The notes beneath the pieces are model-generated. The model was given only the letters and a program-made list of their open reading frames with translations. It was not told the origin of the DNA and searched no databases. From NCBI GenBank assembly GCA_029891385.1, contig CM057228.1, positions 52,415,783 through 52,479,782 on the forward strand: a DNA stretch of 64,000 nucleotides, given 5' to 3'. Made by a program: the position numbers and the translations under genes. Source of the stretch: Erythroxylum novogranatense (Eukaryota > Streptophyta > Magnoliopsida > Malpighiales > Erythroxylaceae). The first letter of the stretch is position 1. Each line of letters begins with the position of its first letter. Positions 1 to 12,100 of this stretch are shown here, piece after piece.

Positions 1-1883
1 CGATCGACTCTAACAACTCACACTTTGCAATCAATGCCTCAAAAAAAGATCATTACACCTCATGAACAAGCTCTACAGCTCGTCTAACGCCTTCAACAAG
101 TCTAAATGATCCTATTCAATCTAAGCAACCCAGAATTTGCAGCACTTCTACAGCAACTCAACAATTAAAAAGGCTCACACACATACCTTTTTCAAGGTCA
201 CACACAGCTTGCAAATCAATATAAACACATGATGAAGAGAGTACTAGAGCTCTCATTCTCCTTTCAAATCATATAAGAGTTCAAGCATGGCTTTAATTAC
301 ATATCAACATATCCATCAAAATCAAGTACAAAATACAAATATGAGATGCTCAATGATCGATATGCTTATAGAGCCATCCGAAAGCTAGTTACGAACTTAA
401 TACAAAAGAGTCTAAGATTTCTTGGAGTTATGCCCGATGCCTTGCAAGGTTCTGCGCTCAACTAGAATTTGCACCTGAGAAGGGAGAATGGTGTGAGCTA
501 ACACGGATCAGTGGCTAACACCTCTATAGCCATCGAGTAATGAGCCACACAACACATAAAGAATTCGAAACATTTGCAGTCTATCATATAAAGCACAAAT
601 AACTCAACTTCATCACATAAAGCATAACATTAGATCTTTTATCAATTAAAACACATAATATGCATCATCTACTCAAAAATGATGATATGCACACAATTGG
701 CTCGAGAGTTCCATAAATACGACAGAAACCGAAGTTTACCGTAAACACGACGAGTCTATTTTTCGAATCTCGTAAGCCTCAGGCAGGCAGCCGAGAGAAG
801 GCTAGGGGGGTCAACGTGCACGTGACTATCGAAGTAGGTTCTCTCTTGCCCAATCACAACCAATTTATGCTCACACATTATGGCACAAGCGTAGCATTTT
901 ATGCTTCTTTCATTCTATCAAATCATCATAGTTCCTTTCTTTTTCTTACAAACCAAATGAAAACACTTTCAATATACACACCATTTAACAAAGATAGCAC
1001 GCATAGGGCTTTTGCCCATTACACAACAACTAAAAAAATGTTACCCACCTATTGTCGGAATCCGAAGTCAAGATCGCCCTTCCTCTTTGTCTTGAGTGGG
1101 GTTCTCTTGAGTTCCTTCAATCAAAACATACTTCATTTACTAAATACATTCCAAAGGGAAAGTCATAGCATTCATAAAATCATGTAAAGGTAAAATAAAC
1201 TTTAGACCTAACCGACCCATAAGCCATCTATGCTAGAATAACCAAAACTCTAACTTAGAAATCCCAAAAATCCATAGATCTACCCTTTTCTTCTATCTTT
1301 CTTCAATCTCTACACAAACCCTAACTTCCATTTCCTTTTTCAAACCCAACACAAACAAAGATAGAACTTACCTCACACAAGAAGTTTTTCTCTTCTTTCT
1401 TCCTCTTTCACACCTCCAACGGCTCTCCTTCCTCTTGGCCAAAAGCTCCTTCTTTCTTCCTATCTCACGATTTTGCTTTCTCTTCTTTCCTTCCTTTTCT
1501 TTTCTCTACGACACTTGCTTCCTACTCTTCCTTTAATTCCTTTTATATCTCAACTTAAAGCCCTACCTCAAAACTATGTAGTTTTGATACTCCTTTAAGC
1601 TCTCTTGCATTTCCTTTTGGGCTCCCCTTCCTCCCAAGCCCACTATACATTAAAGATCATTCTTTCTAACAAACCTTTATTTGTCTCATTTGACTCTACA
1701 CTTCAAGCTCACTTCCAATAAATCCAATCATACTAACTAATCCCAAGGCTCAACGTAGTCTATATATATCTATACACACATAATTGAAACAATTAAAGAA
1801 AAATAAAGAATAAGTCGAGTAAATCGATAAATCAATAAATAAATAAATAAAATAAATAAATAAAAAATTTTCGGGGCCCAACA
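1..1883 (-). mobile_element. Partial gypsy-type long LTR, cut by the window edge
   Basis: The minus strand from 1883 begins TGTTGGGCCCCGAAAA and then runs through a TTTA-rich stretch, which is the usual look of the 5' end of a plant gypsy LTR. The rest is moderately AT-rich non-coding sequence with CT-rich and short repetitive stretches, similar in style to the two complete solo LTRs at 15305-18134 and 55901-58629. The other end lies outside the window, so neither a TSD nor full length can be checked. The only sizeable ORF (816-1187, plus) has low-complexity composition and no recognisable domain, and I treat it as chance. LTR nature is inferred from the end motif and general character. Confidence 0.5.
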
Positions 1884-3469
1884 GCTAAGGCACGATCATG
1901 ACCCACTAATTCCAGCAATATATATAAGTGATTTCTCATCACTTAAATATTAAGATCAATAGCTAGGGATTCCAGAAACATTCTGGACCTTTAGAGGGAG
2001 TTAGAGGGAGAATTTTTTTGCATGTTAAGCAAGGGTTGCTTGATGTTTACTGCATTTGATATAATTCTCTTCTATCCTTCCTATTGAGCATCCTACTTAT
2101 ATTTCCATCTTTTTCAGTGCTCAAACCTTCCCCATTCACTATATTTCTTCATCTCTACGTGTTCTTCACTGGCTATTGAAGGTGTTTGGTGCTTTTTACA
2201 ACCCAAACAAAGAGAAGGTTTAAGAAAGGAGGAGCATTTACAAGGTACATATGCTATAATTTCATGTTCTTACATTCTATTTATGCATGCACATGGATTC
2301 TAGGTTCATAGGGATATCCTAGGAGTTGGAATTTTGATTATGAAACTTCCACTACTTTTCCAACAAAAATCATATGCAATCTTAAACTTTCTATCTCTAT
2401 TGTTAAGTGAAGGCTTTAAAAGAAAATCACAAATTATTCTGAAAAGTAAACAATTCAATCGGAAGCAAAGACGAATAGATTAATCGATGGAAGACTCTTA
2501 AGAATTAATTTCATTAATTTAATCTCCTATGCATGATTAAGGGAAATGATTGGTTAATTTTCTCACTAAAATTAACATTTAGGTTTTAAATCAACTCGAA
2601 TAATAAATTAATCTAACTTTCGTATTCAACAAATTATTATCCGAATTTATTATGGAAACCTGACTACTAATTACCACTTAAGTTAATACATTTCTAATTC
2701 TTAACCTAAGCGTTTATAGTTTCTTGTTCCATATTAACATTCTCCTCTTGGTCCTTCTTTTAATATGAAAATGATGTAAAGTTTGATCATGTTATTACAT
2801 CCATTCAGATTAGAAACCACAACAATTAATAAGACAATAAAACTAATAACTCATTTATGCATGGTTAATTAAAATAGCTACATTAATCCTCAAGAAAAAG
2901 ATTCAGCCCATCATAGCATAAACATGGTTCATCATTCTCAAATATGTAAATCCCATATTCAAGAATAACAAAGAACTATCAAAGCAATAAAACAGTGAAT
3001 ACCGAAGTGGACTATCAATCTTTAGCAAGGAAGATAAGTTCAAAAGAAAAAGATAAAAGAGTTCAATAATAGTAACAGAGATAAAATAAGAAATGACAAA
3101 CAAAATAAACCATCAGATTAGAAAGCCGGAGGTGGATCTCATGCCTATCTTAGAACTCTGGCATTGGCTCTCGCCTTCTACCTCTTTTGTACTCCTTACC
3201 CAACTGCTCCCTACAATGTTTTTCTTCTTTTTCCTTTCCCTCTACTCTCTTGTTTTGTCTTCTTCTCTCTGCCTCACCTCTCCCTCTGTTTTTTTTTCAG
3301 TTGAATGTGTCTCCTGTAATGTCTTTGGTGTGATGAGTATGAAGAGTGTATCATGGACTGAATGATGTTCGCCACCACCCTCCTATCCTTTCTATTTGTA
3401 GCCTCGTCTAGGTTTAGATTTTTGTGCCCCTTTAACTTATAGTTGCCACGTAATAAAACAACGGATTAA
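1884..3469. other. Unassigned AT-rich intergenic sequence
   Basis: I see no supported gene here. A pyrimidine-rich run ending in TTTTTTTTCAG at about 3285-3300 resembles a plant 3' splice site, but the sequence after it does not hold a convincing coding frame. The short ORFs at 2903-3103 and 3093-3365 have no family features. This may be flanking genomic DNA older than the surrounding insertions. Confidence 0.5.
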
Positions 3470-3755
3470 AGAAGTGCATGGGGATGACTATGTTTGTCAC
3501 CTTCGTAAGTGCTGGTCAGCCTCATGTATAAGCTTGCATGGTGGCGACTAAAGATACATTTGTCACCACCATATGCATGGTGGTGACACTTTATCCACCA
3601 CTATGCAAGTGGTAACTAATTGATCACCACCTTATGTATGGTGGAGACATTTTAGTCACCACCACCACCTTGTGCACGGTGGTAACATCCTTATTATTTT
3701 GTGCATGGTGGTGATAAAGGAGTCACCACCGTGCATGTGGTGACATCCTTATTAT
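3470..3755. repeat. Palindromic TCACCACC / GGTGGTGAC repeat block, left copy
   Basis: About 285 bp contain repeated short blocks such as GCATGGTGGTGAC alternating with the complementary TCACCACC, spaced roughly 30-60 bp apart, so many pairs can fold back. The opening segment (about 3475-3505) is repeated almost exactly at 15270-15300, and that second copy continues at 18135-18240 after removal of the solo LTR. The pattern resembles subterminal repeats of a class II transposon, but I could not find TIRs or a TSD. The copia chain starts immediately to its right. Confidence 0.6.
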
Positions 3756-3782
3756 TATATTAATCTTTTTTTTCTTTAGCAT

Positions 3783-6434
3783 ACCGTATTTCTTTAGCAT
3801 AGTCCTGCTCATTTCTTCAAGTGAGTGATTCTTCCTTTCCACCACACCATTTTGTTGCGGTGTTCTTGGTGTAGAGAAGTTGTGCTCCATACCGTATTTG
3901 TCGCAAAGATTTTCGAAAGGTTCACATTCGAATTCTCCACCATGATCAGTTCTAATTGCAACTATAGACAGATTTTTCTCATTTTGAACTAATCTACACC
4001 ACTTGGTAAATTCATTAATGGCATCATTTTTATTAGCAAGAAATCTTACCCAAGTAAATCTAGAGAAATCATCTACAATCACTAGGACATACAATTTTCC
4101 ACTAAGACTAGCATGCCTAGATGGTCCAATTAAATCCATATGCACAAGTTCAAGAATTCTAGATGTGCAAATTTCTTTCTTTGGTTTAAAAGATGCTCTA
4201 ACATGTTTTCCTTTCAAACATGACTCACACAAATGATCTTTAACAAATTTAATCTTAGGCAAACCTCTTACAATGTCATTCTTTGAAAGCTTAGAAATTA
4301 AAGGCAACGGTGCATGTCCTAACTTCCTATGCCATAAAATGCATTTTCTCTAAAGGTCACTAGGCATTTTCATTGAAAGAACTATCATCATGCAGATCTA
4401 CAATGTACGTATTACCATGTCTTAAACCAATAAAAGCTATATGATCATCCTTCTTAACCATGCAATGTGATGATTCAAAACTTACATTAAAATTCATGTC
4501 ACAAAGTTGAGAAACACTTAGCAGATTATGTTTCAACCCATCAACAAGCAAAACATTGTCAATGGTTGGCAAAGGTTCCTTATCCACTTTACCAATTCCT
4601 ATGACCTTACCTTTGTTGTTGTCTCCGAAAGTGACAAATCCTTGATTCTTTGGTTGAATTTCCACAAAAAGGTTTTTGTCTCCACTCATGTGTCTTGAAC
4701 ACCCGCTATCGATGTACCAAGTGCTTGACGACCTTTCATTCTTTGCTTGTACCTACAATATCAACGTTCTTTCTTCTTATAGGTACCCAAGCCATTTTGG
4801 GTCCATTTTGGTTAGCCATATAAACCACGTTGGGTGGTGTTGTGCCTTTTATAACCCAAATTTTCTTTATCTTAACACATCTTCTAGTACTTTTGCAAAC
4901 AAGTTCTATGTGGTCATCTTTCAAACATCTAGCACATTGTGCAACTTTTCCATCTTTAGTAAATTTTGAAATTAAAGAACATTCTCTGTTATATGGATCA
5001 TATCCAAAACCATGTTTGGAGATAGTATATCTTTGTAAAGACAATAGTTCTTCAAACTTAGCATTTCCACCAGCAAACTTTCCAACCACATAAGAAAATT
5101 CTTTTCGAAGTCTATCAAGTTCGCAAATAAGATTTTCTTTTTCAATAAGACATGCGAAATGATCTTCTTTTGGGCTATCTAAATCATCAATTGTTTCATG
5201 TAGAACACTATTTTCAACAATCAATTCACGTATTTTCTTTCTTAATTTTTTGTTAATCTCAATAGCTTCTTCAAAATCAGCTTGTAGAGAATCAAAAGAA
5301 TCTTGTAGATCTTGGTCATTGAGAGTTACCTCATTTTCATCATCGCTTGATGAACTTTTTGCCATAAGCGCCAAATTGTTTTCTTCGTCACTTTGGTAGG
5401 CTTCCTCATCGTCACTCCAAGTGGCTACCAAGCTAGTCTTCTTTTACCTTTGTCGATTTGTCATTTTTACGAAAGTTCGATGTTGATGACAAGCTTTTGC
5501 ACTCTCTTGCGAGATGTCCCCTTTTTCCACATCTCCAACATTCTTCGTTACCTTTCTTTTCATCATAGCCTTTTGTTTTTCTTTCAGTGCCGAATCTCTT
5601 TCTTTCTACCTGTTTTCCGCCATTTAATTCTTTCCTTCGGTTTTTGAGAAGTCCTTTGAACTTCCTTAAATTTCTGGCGTACATAGCGATTTCCTCATCT
5701 TTTTCGTCTTCATCTAGTTCCTCATCACTTTCATCAAAAGAGGTGTTAGCTTTAAAAGCAATAGATTTTTTAGGCTTACCTCTACCTCCTCTGGATTTGA
5801 GAATTATCTCATAGTTGATGAGAGATCCTACTAAAGCATTGAATTCTAGATGGTTTAGATCCTTCGACTCCATGATTGCGGTGACTTAAGAGTCCCATTC
5901 CTTAGGTAATGAACGAAGAATCTTCTTTACCTTCTCACTATCCGTCATGTGCTTTCCCAGGTTGCCTAAGCCATTTATAATTTCAAAACGGTCAAGCATT
6001 ATAGAAATTGACTCACCTTCCTTCATTACTGAACATCTCATAGTCGTGGAGAAGCATGTTGATTTTTGTCTCCCGAACTTGATTTGTCCCTTCATGAGTG
6101 ACTCGAAGTCTCTCCCACATTTCCTTGGCAGTGGTGCAAGAATTTACCCGGTTTCTTTCCTCAACCGTTAATGCACAAGATATCGACTTCATAGCTTTGG
6201 CGTTGATGTAAGCTTGCTTCCAATCGTTATCATCATACTCCATCTCAGTTTTCAACTCACCATTTTCTTTTAGAGGAGCTTGAAGTCCGAAGATAATGAT
6301 CTTCCAGTATTCAACTCCCTCACTTATAATGTGGTATTTCATAGGATTTTTCTACTAAGAATAGTTAGAGCCATTAAACAAAGGAGGACGGTTATTAGTA
6401 TTACCTTCTTCCGCTTAGGTTGTTCATGTGCCAT
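3783..6434 (-). pseudogene. Copia copy A: gag - protease - integrase, truncated
   Basis: The reading starts with an ATG at 6434, 27 bp inside the LTR end. Gag (about 6434-4740) carries a CCHC knuckle read as CWRCGKRGHLAREC near 5520, followed by a Glu/Lys/Leu-rich coiled-coil segment (about 5430-5010). Protease shows the DSG active site in the context WYIDSGCSRHMSG at about 4715. Integrase runs from about 4310, with the CESC half of the zinc finger, then DLIGP and the GVVERK region with the catalytic Glu. It ends abruptly after MSRTMLKKYG near 3783. RT, RNase H and the post-pol ORF are absent. Several frameshifts break gag, so no polyprotein can be made. It is about 95% or more alike by eye to copy B. 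Confidence 0.85.
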
Positions 6435-6460
6435 CCCGATACTTCGCTTTCGATACCAAT

Positions 6461-7517
6461 TGTAAGTGATCTGAAGGGGGTTGAATAGATATTAAAATTC
6501 TTTGAAAATTTCTACAAGAAAATCGAAGTTAAACACACAAAATAATTTAAATAAACTTAAATGAAATAGTATAGGAAGAAGATCAAACACTCGCTTTTAT
6601 AGAGGTTGGTGCTAAGACCACGCCCTCTACCTAAGCTCCCACTTAGGATTTTGCCAATCACTTTATTTGCACACTTTGTAGTTGAGTGTGAACTTTTTAC
6701 AACTTCACTTGAATTCCGGCTCAAGCAACCTTTACACACGATTTGTATTACGGCACAAATCCTACCTCACGTGACCTTTCCTCCTCTAGCCACTCAATTT
6801 TAACAACACAATGTAAAAATTGAAGAACAAATGCTCAAGGTAATTTGTAACAATATAATAGCAATAATGAGCAATGTGAAGCAATAAGAGAGTATTTGAG
6901 CTTATAGAACTTATATATCATCTCCTTGCTTCATCCTCTATTTATAGTCAAATAAATATAGCTGTTGGAGCTCTTCTAGCCGTTGCTTGATTTGATATAG
7001 CCGTTGCTTGATCTTCTCCATTCCATTTTTAGCAAATTGGACCGTTGAGCTGAATCGTAGCTTCAATAAGTCGACTTGTCTAATACATAAGTCGACTTGT
7101 TTCAACCATTTACGTAAAACATGTACCTCCGCTCTCTAATCAATGACTTGTTATGTATAAGTCGACTTGTTTCCCTCGATAAGTCGACTTGTTTCTCCCA
7201 ATAAGTCGACTTGTTTGCTATAAGTCGACTTGTGCGAGTTCATCTTCATATGTAAGCCATCTTGTAATGTGTAAGTCGACTTGTTTAGCCTTCAATTGTA
7301 ACATTCTGCTCAAATCCTCTAGAATCTTCATATTTTATGCCACTTATACTTAGAATGAACACGCTTTCTTGATTTTCAATAATTAAACATTTGTTCATCT
7401 TGTTTTGCATGATTCTTTCCTCGAGTAACACCTGAAATAATTTCTTAACTAATTCTAGATATTTTATTATTATCAAAACATAAAGGATTTAATTTATCAA
7501 CCACCATTGGTCCAACA
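6461..7517 (-). repeat. Copia LTR A (shared middle LTR)
   Basis: This LTR of 1057 bp reads TGTTGGACC to CTTACA on the minus strand. It aligns along its whole length with LTR B at 13869-14921, with scattered small indels and substitutions. A TATA box (GACTATAAATAGAG on the minus strand) sits at about 6936-6949. Between about 7063 and 7285 it carries seven copies of TAAGTCGACTTGT, each containing the 10-bp palindrome AAGTCGACTT. It is followed on the minus strand by a PBS and gag, and preceded by the PPT of copy B. Confidence 0.9.
6936..6949 (-). promoter_or_regulatory. TATA box in copia LTR A
   Basis: The minus strand reads GACTATAAATAGAG. The same motif lies at the equivalent place in LTR B (14337-14350). 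Its position within the LTR fits a U3/R boundary promoter driving minus-strand transcription of the internal region. This is inferred from motif and position only. Confidence 0.6.
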
Positions 7518-7529
7518 ATCTCCCCTTTT
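7518..7529 (-). promoter_or_regulatory. Polypurine tract of copia copy B
   Basis: The minus strand reads AAAAGGGGAGAT directly against the TGTTGG start of the LTR. This is the expected priming site for plus-strand DNA synthesis and shows that the internal region to the right belongs with this LTR as its 3' LTR. Purine-rich tracts of this form next to TGTTGG are typical of Sirevirus-type elements. Confidence 0.85.
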
Positions 7530-7904
7530 GATAATGACAAAATATTTAGAAATTGACAAGCAATTTGAAAGATATAAAATATGATCAAGGTTTCCCTTGT
7601 CTTGATGGTTAGTTTGTCTCCCCTTAATTAAAGAATTAATGAATAAATATTAAAGCATGTTCACTCCCCTAAATCAAATATCAATTTCAATCTTACTCCC
7701 CTTTTGTCATGATCAATAAATCCAAAAGATTAAAATAGCAAAATCCAAAATTCAAAAGATAAATGCAATGAAACACATAATAGAAATGTCATACCAAAAA
7801 AAAGTAAATGAAATGAAACACATAAAGCAAGTAAACACAAGTTGAAATGTTGGTCAAGGCACAATGCAATACACATCAAGATGAAGAATCATCGTGCCTA
7901 CACC
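7530..7904 (-). other. 3' untranslated region of copia copy B
   Basis: About 375 bp of AT-rich, A/T-homopolymer-containing sequence lies between the stop of the post-pol ORF and the PPT. I see no open frame or repeat of note. Confidence 0.5.
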
Positions 7905-8946
7905 CTAGCTTATCAAAATCTTCGATGCTCTTTTCCAATCGGGTAAGAATCTGCGATTTTCATCAATTGTCCTTTCCAGTCTAATCAAAGTATCTTGTTG
8001 ATCATCATGATGCTCATTAATCTCATCCAACTGATCACGGAGTTCTTGAATGTCAGTTTGTGATACCTCACTCCTTTCTACATTACGAGGCCGTGAACTA
8101 CGGACGATCTGTTGTCCTAGATCGTTTTCTCGAAGAAGCTTGCTCACCTACCAAAGTCAACCCAAGCTTTTCTACATGATAGGAATAGACCCAACCTTTC
8201 TCAACTGTCCGAACCAACTTCATGCTTCTTAGGTTATAAGGTGTGAACCTCCAGCTCTGCGGATAAGGAAAACTAGCATAGGAGTCCAAGTCACATCTTC
8301 TAACTCGAGAGATATGGGTGATCGATCTTTGATAAGGCATTCTGTATGCCGGACTAATTTCCTTTCATTTGTCCACGTAATAAGCTTGCTTTTCTCCTCA
8401 TCATTTGAATAATCAAACTCGAAAAGTTTATTTTCCGACCTCCTCCATATGCCACAAAATTTCCTTATCCAAGGCGGTGATCGATTATTGCTAGCCTTCT
8501 TAGGAAACACAACTCATTAATAACGTAGAATGCAATAAACGATAATTTAAAGGTAAATCCATTGCCTCAAATGGAGGGAATGGTGAACATAGCCGAATCA
8601 ACAAGTCAGCACCTTTTTCCTCAAGATAGCGAAATTTTCTTGGCTTCCTCATCGAGATCGCCTCAAAGATTTCTTAAAATCTCATAATCAATAAACGATG
8701 CTCTAGGCCTAACTCCTCCTCTAGGCAAATTAAACATCGTACATAAGTCTGATTCGCTGAGATAGAAAGCTTTCCCGTTAATTTTTGAAGACAAGAGAAC
8801 TCCTTCTTCCACATTGCTTCTAATCACAAACAGATTTGCATAAAATTCCTCCGTCCAGTAATAAGTCGACTTGTTTCCAAAATAAGTCGATTTATCGACC
8901 TTAATAAGTCGAGTTATTTTCTGATTTTCTGTTTGCCCAAGACACT
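7905..8946 (-). pseudogene. Post-pol ORF with plant-transposon-protein-like domain and coiled coil
   Basis: Downstream of RNase H and in the same orientation as pol there is a decayed extra ORF. A frame from about 8946 reads into EFYANLFVIRSNV, then YLSESDLCTMFNLPRGG and FIDYEIL before a stop near 8675. Other frames continue it, including FRYLEEKGADLL and a piece starting FPKKASNNRSPPW (8510-8229). It ends with a charged heptad-like tail, DIQELRDQLDEINEHHDDQ, stopping at 7905. The EFYANL block resembles the putative plant transposon protein domain (Pfam PF20167-type), which I name from memory of its motif. Sireviruses often carry an extra ORF here, usually called env-like. At least two frameshifts are present, and copy A lacks this ORF. 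Confidence 0.65.
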
Positions 8947-9163
8947 AATTTCCTCATACCTCGACTTGATGATGGTCCATCAAACAAGATGTCCAAAATT
9001 CCCGAATAATTCATTTAAATTTTCCTAAGTAAACAACACGATGAATGTATCTTGGATGTGATTGCATAAATGCCTTAAATTTTGACCATTTGATGTAAAT
9101 GTAACCAAACATAAACTCAACCAAATGAATGTAAATCACACATTCCTAGTCTCAATTTAATAT
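8947..9163 (-). other. Spacer between copia pol and the post-pol ORF
   Basis: This short AT-rich stretch follows the RNase H stop. Just upstream of the domain-like block of the next ORF, three more copies or variants of the AAGTCGACTT palindrome occur (about 8858-8920). They are partly inside the open frame, so the LTR motif also lies within coding sequence. Confidence 0.5.
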
Positions 9164-12100
9164 TCACAAACACATCTTCCTTAAGCGGTTTAGTAAAATA
9201 TCAGCCAATTGATCATTAGTAGAAACATGCTTCAAAACAATGTCACCTTTCAAGCAATGATCACGAATAAAATGATGTCTAATTTCAATGTGCTTTGTCC
9301 TACTATGCAATATAGGATTTTTACTTAAACAAATTGCACTTGTATTATCACAATAAATAGGAATATTTTTAACCATAATACCATAATCTAGCAATTGATG
9401 TTTAATCCAAAGAACTTGGGCACAAGCACTTCCAAATTGCTACATATTCAGATTCAAGCGGTGGAAATGGCTACATACTTGCTTTTACTAGCCCAAGAAA
9501 TTAAAGATGAACCTAAGAAATGACACAATCCACTAGTACTTTTTCTATCAATTCTACAGCCACCATGATCAGCATCACTATATGCATACAAATCAAATGA
9601 ATCACAACTAGGATACCACAAACCATGATTGACAGTTCTACTCAAATATCTAAAAATTCTTTTGCATGCACTCAAATGTGAAACCTTAGGACATGATTGA
9701 AATCTGGCACATAGACATGTGGCAAACATGATATCAGGTCTAGAAGCAGTTAAATATAAAAGAGAGCCGATCATACCTCTATAGAGTTTTTGATCAACGC
9801 CTTCTTCATTTTCATGTTTTCCAAGACCAGATTTGTCGCCATTGGTGTTCTTTGCCACTTTGCATCCATCCATTTTAAATTTCTTAAGAAGTTCCTTGGT
9901 GTACTTTGATTGATGGATGAAAATGCCATTTTTTTGTTGCTTGATTTGCAATCCTAGAAAGAACTTGAGTTCTCCCATCATGCTCATTTCAAACTCACCT
10001 TGCATTAAATCACTAAATTCCTTACACAAAAATTCATTAGTAGCACCAAACACAATATCATCAACATAAATTTGACAAATAAGCATATCATGATCAACAT
10101 GTTTAATAAACAAAGTATTATCTATCTTACCACGAACATATCCATGTTGAGTTAGAAATGTACTTAACCTCTCATACCAAGCTCTAGGTGCTTGCTTTAG
10201 TCCATAAAGTGCCTTCTTGAGTTTGTATCGTAATCTGGATGCTCATGGTCTTCAAATCGGCATGTTGCTTGACATAGACTTCTTCTTGAATATACCCATT
10301 TAGAAATGCGCTCTTGACGTCCATTTGATTTAATTTGATCCTTTTATGTGACGCGAAAGCACATAGCAATCTAATTGCTTCCAAACGAGCCACAGGAGCA
10401 TATGTTTCATTGTAATCAAGACCTTCTTCTTGATAAAACCCTTGAGCCACTAACCTTGATTTATTTTTGATTGCTTCACCATTCTCATCGTATTTAATCT
10501 GATTTACCCACTTGACTCCAATGATGATCTTATCCTTTGGTGGAGCTACCAAATCCCAAACATCATTTTGCTTAAACTGATTAAGCTCCTCTTGCATAGC
10601 TAAAAGCCAATTCTCATCTTTAAGCGCTTCTTCTATATTTTTGGGTTCCACCAATGAAATGAAAGCTGAATTACTCATATTCTCATAAATGTTTCTCCTA
10701 GTCCTTACTCCAACATTCAAATCACCGATCACTTGCTCCATAGGATGATTCTTTGCTTTTGCCCAAGATTTAGTGTCGGGTACATGGTTTTCTTCATCCA
10801 GCTTCAATTCCTCAATCTTGGATTCAATTTCTTCAAATTTATTACCTGAACTACCTACATCATCATCAAAACAAACCTTTCTCGGGGGTGAAATTATTTC
10901 ATCAAATTTAACATGTATACTTTCTTCAACACATTTAGTCCTATTATTATAAACTCTAAAAGCCTTACTAGTTTGAGAATAACCAATAAATACACCAATA
11001 TTGGATTTAGAATCGAATTTTCCTAAATTACTCTTTCCATTATTATGTATAAAAACTTTACAACCAAATGGATGAAAATAGGAAATGTTGGGTCTCTTAC
11101 CTTTCCAGAGTTCGTAGGGTGTCATATTTTTGTCTCTTCGCAAATGTACCCTATTGATGATGTAGCATGCGGTATTGATCGCTTCTACCAAAATGATTTA
11201 GGAAGATTGTACTCATTTAGCATAGTCCTGCTCATTTCTTCAAGTGAGCGATTCTTCCTTTCCACCACACCATTTTGTTGCGGTGTTCTTGGTGTAGAGA
11301 AGTTGTGCTCTATACCGTATTTGTCGCAAAGATTTTAGAAAGGTTCACATTCGAATTCTCCACCATGATCAGTTCTAATTGCAACTATAGACAGATTTTT
11401 CTCATTTTGAACCAATCTACACCACTTGGTAAATTCATTAATGGCATCATTTTTATTAGCAAGAAATCTTACCCAAGTAAATCTAGAGAAATCATCTACA
11501 ATCACTAGGACATACAATTTTCCACTAAGACTAGCATGCCTAGATGGTCCAATTAAATCCATATGCACAAGTTCAAGAATTCTAGATGTGCAAATTTCTT
11601 TCTTTGGTTTAAAAGATGCTCTAACATGTTTTCCTTTCAAACATGACTCACACAAATGATCTTTAACAAATTTAATCTTAGGCAAACCTCTTACAATGTC
11701 ATTCTTTGAAAGCTTAGAAATTAAAGGCAACGGTGCATGTCCTAATTTCCTATGCCATAAAAATGCATTTTCTTCTAATGTCACTAGGCATTTTCATTGA
11801 AAGAACTATCATCATGCAGATCTACAATGTAACGATTACCATGTCTTAAACCAATAAAAGCTATATGATCATCCTTCTTAACCATGCAATGTGATGATTC
11901 AAAACTTACATTAAAATTCATGTCACAAAGTTGAGAAATACTTAGCAGATTATGTTTCAACCCATCAACAAGCAAAACATTGTCAATGGTTGGCAAAGGT
12001 TCCTTACCCACTTTACCAATTCCTATGACCTTACCTTTGCTGTTGTCTCCGAAAGTGACAAATCCTTGATTCTTTGGTTGAATTTCCACAAAGAGGTTTT

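Noticed and set aside
816..1187. 123-codon plus-strand ORF
   Set aside because: It lies in the LTR-like region, lacks domain features, and its start is not supported by context.
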